A stretch of DNA of 64,000 bases from Lingula anatina (lineage: Eukaryota > Brachiopoda > Lingulata > Lingulida > Lingulidae), in contig NW_019775421.1 in NCBI RefSeq assembly GCF_001039355.2, forward strand, positions 342,464-406,463, given 5' to 3'. Below, piece by piece: positions 1-13,757 of this stretch (position 1 is the stretch's first letter; each line of letters starts with the position of its first letter). Made by a program: the position numbers and the translations under genes. A model generated the notes under the pieces. That model searched no databases, was not told the origin of the DNA, and was given only the letters and a program-made list of their open reading frames with translations.

Positions 1-1730
1 CTAGAGGCTAACATAAATATTAAAATGCAATCAATAATGGCATGCGAAACATCGGTGTAAACGATATGGCAGCGGAGATGTCGCCTGAATCTAGCAAATG
101 TATCACCGCTATCATACTACCCTGCTAGTGGATGATATATGAATGTTGTTGGCGCACGAGATGATGAATCGATAGATTGATATCTTGATTATGTAGTTCA
201 AGTACACTGTACATGCATCTTATGCTAGATTTTGAAGGTACCGTACTATATAAATAAAACGCCGCTTATTCTTCTTATTAAGTAAAAGCACTGATTCTGA
301 AACTGAATTTTTGATGCAGGTCACAGGAATCAATGAGATATTGCAAAGCAGCGTTTTTAAAGAAAAATAGACAGACGTTTGATGGAAAATAACAATAATA
401 CGGAGTGTGCAGTTTGTGTGGTTTTGATCAAGTTCACATTTCTGTAAAGTGGATATTACTTATGTTGAAAACCTCTCATTTTGTGGTAAGCACCATAGCT
501 GTCTTCTACACGCAATGTCAGATAAATATTAGTACATATATATTTTTTTCTATAGACCGTGATGCTACAGAGTGGGACGGGAGAGACATTTTAACAAATG
601 CACACCGGTTATTCAGAGCACTGCTACAGGGCTGTCATTGCTTTTATTATTATCCGCCTCGCAGGCTTCAGATTTCTACGTACTTCGTTGCAAGGTCAAA
701 CCTACTAGGGTGCAGCTCGCTGGTGGGAGGTGACCGGTATGGTCGGAACGCACGCCAGAGAGCTTAGTGAACTTGGTCACGTTTTAGCAACCGCCAAGCA
801 CGCAAAATCTTCCCTGATAGCCGAATGGTAAAATCAATATTTTTCTCCTTATATAAAAATCCTTTATCTATACCCAAAATTTTATTGAGCCCTCGGCAAA
901 AAAAAATGACTGTCTGGTTTGAAGTGATCGTTTTTTCGAGCTGACGTGACCCCCCCCCCCCCCCTGGTGATTGCCGTCCGCTGCTTCCCTGATGAAACTC
1001 TTAATTAGACTACTGTATGATATCTGTTATGTTTGCCACAAGCCCAAAGAAAAATCAATATGTGGAAAAAAGTAAAGTAAATTGATGCTGTGCATATCGT
1101 GTAATTTGTTTTTCTACGCGGTAACTCGTGCAAACAGATGTGGAAATTACACGGTGTTTAGCGGCTTACTGAAAGCAGTAGGTTTTATAGAAGGCAGGGC
1201 TTTCAACGAGAGTATTAACGAGGCTGGGTGGTCTATGCAGCGTCTATGTACACATGCTATTTTGCCAGTGAAATCACACCAAGAAAATTGCAGAGTGACA
1301 GTCATTATATTTCGCGGAGACAGTGGAACGTCCGCGATGACAGGGAGAGAGTGAATGTGTGTGTATGGGGGGGGGGGGGGGGGGCATCTTCGGTGCATTA
1401 AGACTCATAGGACCCAGTTTGGTTATGTATAATGTTACAAATAACTAAAGATGCCACGTAAAATAAGCGATAAGAGCCTCCAGAAATGTGCAAAATAAGA
1501 AAGGTAGGGCCGAAATTAACGAATGCGAAATTTGATATGTCTAATGTACTTCTGACGTATTTAAGTCCATTTCTAACCCTTCCTGAAAATTGTTATCAAA
1601 ATTCGTCCCTAAATATTTAGTTAGGCCGATAACTAACAAACCAACTAAGAGTAACATATACCCTCCCTGGTGGAGATAACGGGTACGAATTGCCCGTGGT
1701 GGAAGCGACTAGCCTGTTAAAAAGCTATAT

Positions 1731-1900
1731 CAGGGGCGGATCCAGAGATATTTTCTGACAGTCTTCCATATTATATTTGTTGGTCCATCCTCCATTTTTT
1801 GACCGTCTTCCGACAGAAAAAAATTAGATACCCGTCAATGTAAACTTGAAAATCTGACCGTCTTCCGGAAGACCCAGAAGACGGCCTAAATCCGCCCCTG
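1731..1900. mobile_element. 170-bp MITE, CAGGGGCGGAT termini, TSD tatat
   Basis: The ends are inverted: CAGGGGCGGATCCAG at the left and CTAAATCCGCCCCTG at the right. The element is flanked by a direct repeat, tatat, at 1726-1730 and 1901-1905. The homologous haplotype reads straight through (agctatatgtc near 6438-6448) with one tatat and no element, giving an empty site. It has no coding capacity. Internal gaccgtcttcc-type repeats are visible. The 5-bp target duplication is read directly; I do not assign the superfamily. Confidence 0.9.
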
Positions 1901-2086
1901 TATATGTCTTACCAGCAATATCACAGGTGGTCAAGACTGACCACCTGATCTTGATGTCCAATGAAAAGAACAACCGTGATGACCCCGTGAGAAAATCGAT
2001 ATGACACCGGCATGACTGCGGGCTACCTTTTATCTGTATTAAACAATAATGTCTTATTTATTACCTTTGAAAAAAGCTCTGGTCAT

Positions 2087-2117
2087 GAGTCAAAGGTCAC
2101 GACCGAGTCAAAGGTCA
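2087..2117 (+). promoter_or_regulatory. Tandem AAAGGTCA half-sites (candidate nuclear-receptor site)
   Basis: A 13-bp block GAGTCAAAGGTCA occurs twice with an 18-bp period (2087-2099, 2105-2117). The pair is preserved in the second haplotype near 6628-6658. AGGTCA is the classic nuclear-receptor half-site, but no nearby gene is known, so function is only a possibility. Confidence 0.2.
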
Positions 2118-3269
2118 TAGATTGATGAATGATAGGGTACATTGTAATACAACAATACCAAGAATATAATAGAAGGTTTCGAAAGTTAGGATGAAGATTT
2201 GCGGGTATTGGAATTTGTGTCAAGTTTATGATTTTGACGGGAATTGTCTGGGCTGATTCGTTTAAGATTCACCTTAAGATTCAGACAGACAGACGGACGG
2301 ACAGACAGACAGACATGGCCCTTTCTTCTATGCTCCCTGACACTGTTTATCTGCTTTCCATTCAGTACATTGAAGAAAGCATAAAACTTGCATGTGATAT
2401 CATGCGCTTAGATACTGCAAATACCGTATTATCAACGTTGTCTTCTGTTTTTTGATAAACCTGTTTGTGATATTTGCCATGAAATAGAATTTGACTTCAC
2501 ATGCGAACAACGGAACGCTTTGAGCCCTTTCTATACCTAGATCGATCTAGCAGGATCGACCCATCTCCGGGAAGTTTTTCGCTAAATTACATTCAGATTA
2601 AGCGGCTCTGATGTTTGACACGCTGAAGCTGTTATGTCTGTCTCGTCTTTTTGCAATCTTTCCGACACCTCACGTCACAAAAGCCATCCGTACATCCATA
2701 GCAATACTAGGCAAGTGTGCCTGTAACATTTGGATTGACAAGAAAAGCAATCAAAACGTCTACTTCTGAGAATTAGTGCTTAAAAGGTTTTTATTATAAT
2801 CGCACTGAAGGTGTCCTTTGAGAGGAATAAAGATACTATGAAGCTTGTATGGAGTTTCGTGTTAAACGCAATTATACTGCATTGCCTATGAAGTTTATGA
2901 AGCGAATGGTGCTTAATGGTGGGTTAAAGTGATTGGATCTTGAGTGAATCACTTGAGAATCTATTCTAAAGTCCATCAGTCAAGAGAATCATTACTAAAC
3001 GCACGCTATATCATAAGATTAAGTATTTTTGACGACACCCCGCGTTTCTGATGTGTTCGCCAGTACGTATTGTTAGGTAAAGCTATTCCAGCAAGAAGTG
3101 GTTTTTTAAGTTCAGATCTTTTATCTGGAAAAAAGTTAAAATTGCTACTTCTGCGGTATCCATTAGTAATAGGTTGAGAAAAGAACCAAAATGCCAGTTC
3201 GTGAATGTGCCCATTTTTATTTTTATATTATAAACTTTTATATTACAGACTTTTACATGTTAAAAAAAT

Positions 3270-3288
3270 NGGGGGGGGGGGGGGGGGG
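3270..3288. other. Assembly join: N followed by poly-G
   Basis: A single undetermined base at 3270 is followed by a run of about 18 G. The first copy of the duplicated segment stops here. The sequence that follows (3289-4657) has no counterpart in copy 1 within this window. It reads as a contig junction. Confidence 0.85.
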
Positions 3289-4657
3289 AGGGTTGACAGG
3301 AAGCAGCGACGTTCCACCGGCTGCAGACAGCTAAATTATTGTAAAATAATATCGTAAGTCTTGCGAGGCCATTGAAACTTGATTCCGATCCAGACTCATC
3401 TCTGTGCTGGAATGCATTGTCGGCGTTACACATCGGTAGATCTCATGGGAGACTTGGCACCCTGATGATTCCCACTACATGCATAAGACAAATGTACAGA
3501 TTGATTTGTTTTTTGTTTTTTTTTCTACTAGACGATTTATCCATTACTAAACGACTTAACTACTACATGTAGCTCTAATACACCTGACGTCAAAAGTTCT
3601 ATATTCATCTCATGATTTCTGATTTCACTTTCACTCAGAGAAAAACAACGAGATACAAGAGGTTCAACTTTCAAAAATCCACAACTCGTCTTTATTCTTA
3701 GTTTGCTCAGAAGTCATGTTATTATATCCAGATCTCAAAATACAGGAGTGATATGAAAGATGAACCCACCACGAGTCGCGCTCGTGCTGGCGACTCCATT
3801 AAAGTAATTCGAGTTATCTAACAACGTAAGTTATCTAAGCCTTGAGATAATTTCCTGGATCTATACACGAATAAGTGACGCAGCATTCACTGCAAAACTC
3901 CATTACGTCCCGTGGTCTGCCATCTTAACAGTGTAACGGGAATACGCATTTTTAGCAAGTATGATAAGAGATAAAAAGTAAAGAAAATAGGTCAACCCGT
4001 TCCTTGACGTCAATTGCAGGGAAAGCTCTTTGTTAAACAGTGTTTACAGAAACGAAAATAAACACTCTCGTCATAAAGAAAGGCCGTTTCTTAATGTTAC
4101 TTTTACCGGTTGGAAATATGACCGCTCGCCCTTAACCGGTTAACATTGTATTACTAAGATACGAGATCGTGGTAATTAGTCTACCTATGTTGATGAGAGT
4201 TTCTTAAAGTGTATATCCGCCGTAAAAGACTACGATGTTTCTGAGATTGGATACATTCAGAGAGCTCAAGACTGATATCATAGATGTTTTTTAGTCCGAG
4301 AGAGAAATTAAGGACACAAAAGTACATTTTACATGCATAGCGTTAAAATTGTACACGCTGTGCTTTGGGAAATAAATAATGACAACCGCCAACAGATACG
4401 CCGTGCTAGGTCTTCTGCAGTTCTATAATATGTGGAAATGCGTTTACTTTATACTAAACGTGCCTCTCCTGAGTATCACATTTTCGATCATACACGTCCT
4501 AAAACGCTTTTAAACTATCGTTTTTCGCGGGGATTCATCCCTAATGTCTCCTTTATGAGATGAAATATTCACGAGCGACATCCGCGAAGGTCCAGTTGTG
4601 TTGACCGCGTATAACACGGCGTTTTGAATGCAGGGCTGATAGCACGGCAGATAGAAC
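3289..4657. other. Single-copy non-coding stretch
   Basis: This is the 1.37 kb just upstream of the second copy of the duplicated segment. I see no exon-like ORFs, splice-flanked coding blocks, RNA genes or obvious transposon ends. If the haplotig reading is right, its allele lies upstream of base 1 of the window. Confidence 0.5.
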
Positions 4658-7600
4658 CTAGAGGCTAACATAAATATTAAAATGCAATCAATAATGGCAT
4701 GCGAAACATCGGTGTAAACGATATGGCAGCGGAGATGTCGCCTGAATCTAGCAAATGTATCACCGCTATCATACTACCCTGCTAGTGGATGATATATGAA
4801 TGTTGTTGGCGCACGAGATGATGAATCGATAGATTGATATCTTGATTATGTAGTTCAAGTACACTGTACATGCATCTTATGCTAGATTTTGAAGGTACCG
4901 TACTATATAAATAAAACGCCGCTTATTCTTCTTATTAAGTAAAAGCACTGATTCTGAAACTGAATTTTTGATGCAGGTCACAGGAATCAATGAGATATTG
5001 CAAAGCAGCGTTTTTAAAGAAAAATAGACAGACGTTTGATGGAAAATAACCATAATACGGAGTGTGCAGTTTGTGTGGTTTTGATCAAGTTCACATTTCT
5101 GTAAAGTGGATATTACTTATGTTGAAAACCTGTCATTTTGTGGTAAGCACCATAGCTGTCTTCTACACGCAATGTCAGATAAATATATTAGTACATATAT
5201 ATTTTTTTCTATAGACCGTGATGCTACAGAGTGGGACGGGAGAGACATTTTAACAAATGCACACCGGTTATTCAGAGCGCTGCTACAGGGCTGTCATTGC
5301 TTTTATTATTATCCGCCTCGCAGGCTTCAGATTTGTACGTACTTCGTTGCAAGGTCAAACCTACTAGGGTGCAGCTCGCTGGTGGGAGGTGACCGGTATG
5401 GTCGGAACGCACGCCAGAGAGCTTGGTGAACTTGGTCACGTTTTAGCAACCGCAATGCACGCAAAATCTTTCCTGATAGCCAAATGGTAAAATCAATATT
5501 TTTCTCCTTATATAAAAATCCTTTATCTATACCCAAAATTTTATTGAGCCCTCGGGAAAAAATGACTGTCTGGTTTGAAGTTTTCGAGCTGACGTGACCC
5601 CCTACCCCCCCCCCCCCCCCCCCGGTGATTGCCGTCCGCTGCTTCCCTGATGGCACTCTTAATTAGACTACTGTATGATATCTGTTATGTTTGTCACAAG
5701 CCCAAAGAAAAATCAATATGTGGAAAAAAGTAAAGTAAATTGATGCTGTGCATATCGTGTAATTTGTTTTTCTACGCGGTAACTCGTGCAAACAGATGTT
5801 GAAATTACACGGTGTTTAGCGGCTTACTGAAAGCAGTAGGTTTTATACAAGACAGGGCTTTCAACGAGAGTATTAACGAAGCTGGGTGGTCTACGCAGCG
5901 TCTATGTACACATGCTATTTTGCCAGTGAAATCACCCCAAGAAAATTGCAGAGTGACAGTCATTATATCTATTCTCAGCAAAGCGGAGACAGTGGAACGT
6001 CCGCGATGACAGGGAGAGAGTGAATGTGTGTGTATGGGGAGGGGGGGGGGGCATCTTCGGTGCATAAAGACTCATAGGACCCAGTTTGGTTATGTATAAT
6101 GTTACAAATGACTAAAGATGCCACGTAAAATAAGCGATAAGAGCCTCCAGAAATGTGCAAAATTAAAAAGGTGGGGCCGAAATTAACGAATGCGAAATTT
6201 GATATGTCTAAAGTACTTCTAACGTATTTAAGTTCATTTCTAACCTATCCTGAAAATTTTTATCAAAATTCCTCCCTAAATATTTAGTTAGGCCGATAAC
6301 TAACAAACCAACTAAGAGTAACATATACCCTCCCTGGTGGAGATAACTAACAAACCAACTAAGAGTAACATATACCCTAACGGGGGAGATAACGGGTATG
6401 AATTGCCCGTGGTGGAAGCGACTAGCCTTTTAAAAAGCTATATGTCTTACCAGCAATATCACAGGTGGTCAAGACTGACCACCTGATCTTGATGTCCAAT
6501 GAAAAGAACAACCGTGATGACCCCGTGAGAAAATCGATATGACACCAGCATGACTGCGGGCTACCTTTTATCTGTATTAAACAATAATGTCTTATTCATT
6601 ACCTTTGAAAAAAAAAGCTCTGGTCATGAGTCAAAGGTCACGACCGAGTCAAAGGTCATAGATTGATGAATGATAGGGTACATTGTAATACAATAATACC
6701 AAGAGGATATAATAGAAGGTTTCGAAAGTTAGGATGAAGATTTGCGGGTATTGGAATTTGTGTCACGTTTATGATTTTGGCGGGAATTGTCTGGGCTGAT
6801 TAGTTTAAGATTCACCTCAAGATTCAGACAGACAGACAGACAGACATGGCCCTTTCTTCTATGCTCCCTGACACTGTTTATCTGCTTTCCATTCAGTACA
6901 TTGAAGAAAGCATAAAACTTGCATGTGATATCATGCGCTTAGATACTGCAAATGCCGTATTATCAACGATGTCTTCTGGTTTTTGATAAACCTGTTTGAG
7001 ATATGTGCCATGAAATAGAATTTGACTTCACATGCGAACAACGGAACGCTTTGAGCCCATTTCCATACCTAGATCGATCTAGCAGGATCGACCCATCTCC
7101 GGGGAGTTTTTCGCTAAATTACATTCAGCTTAAGCGGCTCTGATGTTTGACACGCTGAAGCTGTTATGTCTGTCTCGTCTTTTTGCAATCTTTCCGACAC
7201 CTCACGTCACAAAAGCCATCCGTACATCCATAGCAAGACTAGGCAAGTGTGCCTGTAACATTTGGATTGACAAGAAAAGCAATCAAAACGTCTACTTCTG
7301 AGAATTAGTGCTTAAAAGGTTTTTATTATAATCGCACTGAAGGTGTCCTTTGAGAGGAATAAAGATACTATGAAGCTTGTATGGAGTTTCGTGTTAAACG
7401 CAATTATACTGCATTGCCTATGAAGTTTATGAAGCGAAGGGTGCTTAATGGTGGGTTAAAGTGATTGGATCTTGAGTGAATCACTTGAGAATCTATTCTA
7501 AAGTCCATCAGTCAAGAGAATCATTACTAAACGCACGCTATATCATAAGATTAAGTATTTTTGACGACACCCCGCGTTTCTGATGTGTTCGCCAGTACGT

Positions 7601-7793
7601 ATTGTTAGGTAAAGCTATTCCAGCAAGAAGTGGTGTTTTAAGTTCAGATCTTTTATCTGGAAAAAAGTTAAAATTGCTACTTCTGCGGTATCCATTAGTA
7701 ATAGGTTGAGAAAAGAACCAAAATGCCAGTTCGTGAATGTGCCCATTTTTATTTTTATATTATAAACTTTTATATTACAGACTTTTACATGTT
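4658..7793. repeat. Second copy of the duplicated segment
   Basis: It matches 1-3269 and carries the empty site for the MITE. It continues smoothly into 7794 onward, so this copy is joined to the downstream chromosome while copy 1 ends at an N. A local duplication near 6335-6385 repeats the 'taacaaaccaactaagag' block. No gene recognised. Confidence 0.85.
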
Positions 7794-9965
7794 AAAAAAT
7801 TCAACATTTTAATATTAACGTTAAACCATATTTTATTATGTGCTGTCCATCTAAGCGTGGATCAGCAGCCTGTATCTAAATCAGTAACTATCAAAGGTAT
7901 CAAAACAATAACCTCTTCCAGGGTCACACATGGAAATGTTTACGAAATATTCACAGATGTGTCTCTGGTTAATTCTTTATACGCTTCTCTACTGTTAAAA
8001 AGGTGCACATAATTAGTCTTCGGCCCTTGTATCAAAGGTATCAAAACAATGCTGTAAAAACCGTGTAGATCTTAAATCCATTAGCTGTGCTTTGAAGCTC
8101 TTTTGGTGCTCAGTGTCCTCGGGCTTGTTGGCACACATCGCGATAATATATATCGACCTTGACCTTCTGTGACCTCATTAGGGCAGCTGCACTAGAATAA
8201 TTATATGTATAAAGTACACAACTTCTGGTGTATCATGCGCTTCGAGTTTCCAGAAATCTTTCTATGTCATTACTTTTTTTACTCTCGTGGGAGATGTTTA
8301 ATTTATTTGGTCTCTAATGCGTTCTAAGAAAATATCACTGGACTAAAGTTTACACTTTTTCTTTTGATTGGCTTGGTTTTGTTACTTCTTTCTCATACAC
8401 GTTCTTCAAATGATCGTTTGTTTTCACTCCTCTCTCCCTCATGCTACGTCTTGTACTGTACAGGGGATAAAATCTATAATTCTGCTTACATGACTAACAC
8501 ATCAATCATTGACAGAGCAAAACGCTATTATACACAGTGCATGTACATCTATCACAGACACTGACTTTTGCAGCGTGGATGAGGAGCATACGTGCAGTTC
8601 ATTGAACAAGCTACATGTACACTAAGTCAAATCAAACATCGTCGTCCTTTCCAACTCTGTATCGATCCGCTGCCGCCGAGAGGGTGTGGCGCCAGAAAGT
8701 AAAAAACACGTTTACACACAGTCAATTGTTCAAAGCGCTCCGGGGTGGATCCAATTGCAAGTGTGGTACATTATACATATATACCTGCACTTGCCACGTT
8801 TACACATATTCTTGCTGCAAACGAAGACCGAACCGGTTGCTCTTCTTTTTTACACAATAAACGATTTTGACAAAGACAGCAGAATGCCATTAGGCTATAG
8901 AATCAGGCTTTAGTATATTGAACCAAGGAAGAAGATAGGATTGAACTAAAGTGTTAGTGTTCGGCTGTTGTAGAAAATATTTTAAAACGTGCCCCTAATC
9001 CTTGGTATCAGAAGTAAATATATATGTCTTGACTTATAGATTCACAGAATTTTAATTTTATATGGTAAACAGTGCCACCAATTTTCCCCGCAGGCGACCG
9101 AGTATGCTCTCGTGTGACTTTTATTTTACACGAAGCATTTTAATCAATCACAATGTATTGCTTTGTAGTCATGTTGTAATGCAATATTTATTTCAATTGA
9201 TACTGTTACCGGTACATGTACCTATTTTGTCGGCCACAATCATTTCTATCTTTATGTTTATTAGATTCTAGTCGACAGCAATAGTGAATGCTTTCAGACG
9301 CCTGACAGACTCGAATCGCATGTTTCACATTTATAATACCGTATGTTTTATAAAAGTCTTTTTATCTTCTGGAACAGTCTAATGAATAATCTGTTGTCAT
9401 TTATCATCCTTTTCATGTAATTGTATTTTTGAATTGGGGTATTTCAAGCGTTATCACTACTAACTGTAATGATTATTTACGATAGACCAATATAGCATAA
9501 TTTTTATTATTGCAACCCTGCAAATGTATAGATTAACTTGCCTTTTTCTCAGCTAACTAACAAAACAACACAAATTCCCATTAGCTTCTTGCGAAATTGA
9601 TTATCATTAATTTATCACAACTTCACCCATTCAAAAAGACGGCCCTATTGGGGAGTGCAAAGCACTAGTATTCTAACATTAATTGCATCATGATAAAACT
9701 ACACAACGGACAATGTACGATAAGCGAATAAGCTGGAAAAATCAATTATAGCGCGGTACTCAGACAAACGATACAAGAATACTTATGCGGATGGTGTCTT
9801 AAGAGGTCCACGTATAACCGTAAGCTGGTCTAAACTGATTGATAAAAAAATAAGTCTTTAATGCAAGTGAAGAAAGAATAACGAAAACGAAAAATAAATC
9901 GTTGGAAACGGTATTAGATAAAAATTTGGGTTTGAGTCATAATTTTGCCGTAAATCTTCTATCGC

Positions 9966-9996
<31 letters not shown>

Positions 9997-10999
9997 GTAC
10001 ATAAAGATAACTATAACCAATTGTTAGAAACTACTGCTAGATAAACATTCAGTTCTGCGCCCTAGGTTCAGCGTACAGTGAATCATCACTGTGCTTTTAT
10101 GAGCGACAGATGATTACTAGGAATTCCCTTGTGAAATGGCACAATAATTTTAGGCTGAGAGGTATTTCTGGAGATCCTTTAGAGACCCGTTAAAAGGGAT
10201 TTCAAACCATATTGTATTGATTATTATAAGCACAACATGTATTTCGGATAAATTAATGTTAGACTTCTTGAGCAACGACCACCACATAAACGCGACCAAA
10301 TGTTTCGGCTCTGACAAAAAAATAAGATGGAAATTCTACGAGGCAGGCCATGAAGTTCCAATATCATTTTGAATTATATGAAAGCACTTTGCTTTTTTTC
10401 GTTTGAAATCAACACTTGCAATTTGTAGTCTGTTGGGTAATGCCCTTTGGGGAAAAGAGCCTTGTGCACTTGATGCGTATGAAGCACTATGGATATTACA
10501 ATCTGGGAAACAATTAACGTGAATTCACAGGAGAGAAGAGGTTGAATATCAAATGGCATCCTTCTGAAATTTATGCGCTAAGGAAGTCACCATACATGCA
10601 TTTAAAACATTTGGAGTCCGGCTGAAAACAAACGGCCCTGATTGATCTCTGCGGCAGAGTCTTAACACATGCCTGTTGAAAATTCTAAGAGACTACAAAA
10701 CAACCGCTACACTTTCTGTAAAAGTGTTTAGTCATTGATGCATTGTATTGCTTAAATTATGCGACCCTTTTCAGTTATCTATCTATTAATTTTTTTGTTA
10801 AAAAACTACGTTAGTTAGAAAATTGCAAGGCACATCCACCCGCGTTAGACGTGTAATTCATTGACTTGAAATAATTCCAAAAATCAGGCTTCTGCTGAGG
10901 TCTTCAATAATTCCCATAATACTGGAATTTATCAACTAACAAATCGTGAAAAGATAGAAGCTGACATATTAAGAACATATTAGGAGAAGCACCGGACTA

Positions 11000-11215
11000 G
11001 AGAAACCATCAAGGAAAGCAGGATGGAGGGTAGCAGAGCGTGTGGCGGGCAAAGAACAAAATGGTTCTCCAACAGCAAGAGCTGGATGGGGATGGGAACT
11101 GGGGAGGGGGGGGGGGCGGCTGGGTGAATTGGTGATGGATCGAGATGCCTTCAGTCATAAAGTCATCCATAAGCTGCAGGCGCACGATACCTGACGACGA
11201 CGACGATTAACCAAC
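11000..11215 (+). pseudogene. LINE-type retrotransposon 3'-end relic
   Basis: In one plus frame around 11118-11192 the reading is L-G-E-L-V-M-D-R-D-A-F-S-H-K-V-I-H-K, then L-Q-A-H-D-T and a stop. This resembles the 'DR..W/F..V' ending of LINE reverse-transcriptase polyproteins, as I remember them. A (GAC)n tail follows at about 11196-11210. Upstream frames are interrupted by a G-rich run, so it is a dead fragment. Assignment is by motif memory only. Confidence 0.4.
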
Positions 11216-12503
11216 ATCCATCTGACATAGAAAAAAAAAAAAAACGGTATCGCTGTTAAAAAGACCATTTGTTACTATGTCTCTGAGTAATGAAGCGGAT
11301 ACGCGGATCCTTCTTATTTTTCGTTCACATTTACCATGTTGCAATTACACGAAAACGATATTTCGGATGAATGCTAACTCTGTTCATGCCACGATTCTTT
11401 TAGAAAAAATGATCGTATACTTTGTCCTTCTGATGCAAGAACTGACTCACTGGCAGGACAGTACTTTGGGCCATGACACACTGTTAATAAACTTAAAAAC
11501 AGCGTTTGTCAAAGAGGATAGAAAAGAAGTTACGGGACACAGTGGCGAACTTTGATGCATGTATTCCTGCCTTATTAAATATTTTAAATTATACTTTAAT
11601 TATATCTTAAGTGATTAACAACGAACCCACTAATGTTAAATGTTTGCTAATATTGTGATATATACCAATATACGATTTATCTGTTAACATTACTGTATCT
11701 ATGTCTTTATGCCTTTGTGTGTGTTTTTCGACAAATTTGCATCGCCATCTCCACGTCATGCTGAGGGAGTAGAGCGTCCATTGAGGCGTCAAATATGAAA
11801 ACACGTAAAGTTATTGATCCCATCCAAGTTACACGTCAGGAATAATGTATACAGAAGCAACGAGTCATTTTCAATAAAGTTATCCCATCATATTTACCGT
11901 CGTTAAGTTGCCGGTGCTGTGCTATCCATCATTTATATACGCCGCTTGGGGTAATCAACCGTCAGCTGCAGTGAGAAACTTCGTTAAAACCGCCGAGTTT
12001 ACATTTATTGGTCCAATTTTGTAATGACCGGTCTGGTTGGTTATTCAGGTTATTTGTACTCTGATGGTGGTTTCCACCAATAAGTAAACTGACACAGACT
12101 TTTTGGTGGAATTTCATGACGTATTTTAGTTCAGTAACCCTCTGTTTCAGAGCTGTTGACTCTAAAACGCAAGCATCCTCTCATTCATGTTTCTTTCAAT
12201 TTGTACCACAAATTATTTGAAATTTTGATTATCAATTGTAATTTGATTCCTCTGTCTCTGTTTTCTAGCAACATCAGGTAGGCATATTCATAATGCACTG
12301 TACAAGAGATTGCAAAACATAACGTGCATCTTGCCATGATGTTCCACCTCACTGTCTTGATCTAGATAGTATTTAAATTTTGGAAATTTATCTGCAGAAA
12401 TTTATGAAAGTCATTTATCTTTTAAGAATTCAGAACAAATGTACATCTACAAGACGGTAGTAACGCGACCTGTCAAAATCGTCCCGCTCTCCCTGTGCTG
12501 TGG

Positions 12504-12545
12504 CTATTGGTGTGACGTCACTTGTGTGGCGTAAACATGACGTCA
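12504..12545. promoter_or_regulatory. CCAAT plus two CRE palindromes (candidate promoter)
   Basis: An inverted CCAAT box (ATTGG, about 12506-12510) is followed by two perfect TGACGTCA palindromes at 12513-12520 and 12538-12545. The spacing is tight and the local GC content is higher than its surroundings. This combination is typical of CREB/ATF-driven core promoters. It is 3.8 kb upstream of the first visible exon of L1 and could be its promoter, but no transcript start or exon can be tied to it. Confidence 0.35.
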
Positions 12546-13757
12546 TGTAGGCATGTGGTGCAAGCGTCGTGAATTGAAGCAAGTCGCATCGAAGAGGGTT
12601 TATACCAGCTGGCGCCAAACCGCACTTATTTGATAAATCTTATGGTTACAATGTTGCTACATTGTCAAAAGATCGCGTGGAAAATGTTTTGATTTTTGAG
12701 ATTGACATTTTCTGTGGTTGAGTTATGAGAATGCGAAGAAATATAATATCGTTAAGTAGTTCTGCAAGTGCACCTGAAGACATATTGATACGATAAGGCT
12801 AAACATTGTTAGTTTCCCTAAACGTCTCTCATTTAGACACCCAGGGCGGTTTTTATATAAAACATAAAACATCATATTAGAACTTAAGACATAGACTGCC
12901 AAAACACCAGAAAATATGCTGATTACTGAAACGGCAATCGATCGATTAAAGTGAAAATTCTTCCAGGCACGCGACGGCAAACATCAAGGGACACACAAGA
13001 GTGTGTGCAATGCTTTTCAGAGAGACTCTTATTGCAGATGTCATTTTGCAGACGCCGACTTGGGGGGGGGGGGTCCAATAGAAGAAATATCCAAGATTTA
13101 GGCAATGGTGCCCTGCACACATAAGCAAGTTCAACGAAAAAAATACCCTAATATTTATGGTTGTCTTCAAATTCCAATGAAACAAGTCACCCTTTTTTTG
13201 TTGTTGTAGCGGCCGTTATGGATCCATAGACTCTGAAAATAAGAGACGCGTAAAGATTCTCGAATCATTGGATGTGTTCTTGCAAAGCGCAGTCCCAAAT
13301 GGTGTTTTCGAACCTACTTGGAATGCACCCTGTACCACTGGGATTTATGGCTAGTTATTGTTTTCCAGCCCAAGTCCCATGCAATAAAAAAATGCTGATA
13401 TCCCTCAGACCTAGGACATGGCGTTTAGTCGTCTCGTTATGGCTTGACCTCCGCCATATTTCAGCAATTATTTCTAAGATTCGATTGGAACCTCGGATTG
13501 TTGCCTGTAGCAGTAAGAACGCAGTAAGAAAAAAGGTCGATGTCTTTCGTATCTTTCTGACACAAATGGCCGTATAAATTGACCTCCAATTCCCTGGAGT
13601 CGAGCAATTACAGAGAACGTACAGCAACGATCTGCGCGGCCATTCCGACAACGGTTGGGACGTAAATGGCAGTGTGCTAGCAAAGAAATGTCCTTCGTTC
13701 CCTATTACTTCTATTACAGTGCAGGAGACGTTCGCCCCTTATGCCAACCGCCAAGGT

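Larger units (their letters stand above)
1..3269. repeat. First copy of a ~3.2-kb duplicated segment (probable alternate haplotype)
   Basis: This stretch matches 4658-7793 almost base for base, in the same order and orientation, with scattered substitutions and indels. It ends abruptly at an N (3270). Copy 1 contains a MITE at 1731-1900 that copy 2 lacks. Copy 2 contains an extra ~50-bp tandem repeat near 6335-6385. Homopolymer and CAGA-microsatellite lengths also differ (2282-2314 versus 6825-6845). I see no convincing gene: the short ORFs near 405-767 and 1082-1354 are not clearly conserved as protein. The arrangement suggests overlapping contig ends from two haplotypes that were not collapsed. 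Confidence 0.85.
7794..13757. other. Gene-poor intergenic region
   Basis: About 6 kb with no multi-exon coding structure that I can support. It holds a run of about 27 A at 9971-9997, a cluster of AGGTCA-type half-sites on the minus strand near 8155-8176, a LINE-like 3' end near 11000-11215, and two perfect CRE palindromes near 12.5 kb. The first coding exon of the LAPTM-like gene L1 should lie somewhere upstream of 16314. I searched this region for its Cys-rich motif and did not find it. Confidence 0.5.

Noticed and set aside
405-767. ORF of 120 codons, with a similar ORF at 5106-5429 in the second haplotype
   Set aside because: Apparent conservation is explained by the two segments being alleles. 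The ORF starts differ, there is no recognisable motif, and a non-synonymous change appears among few differences.
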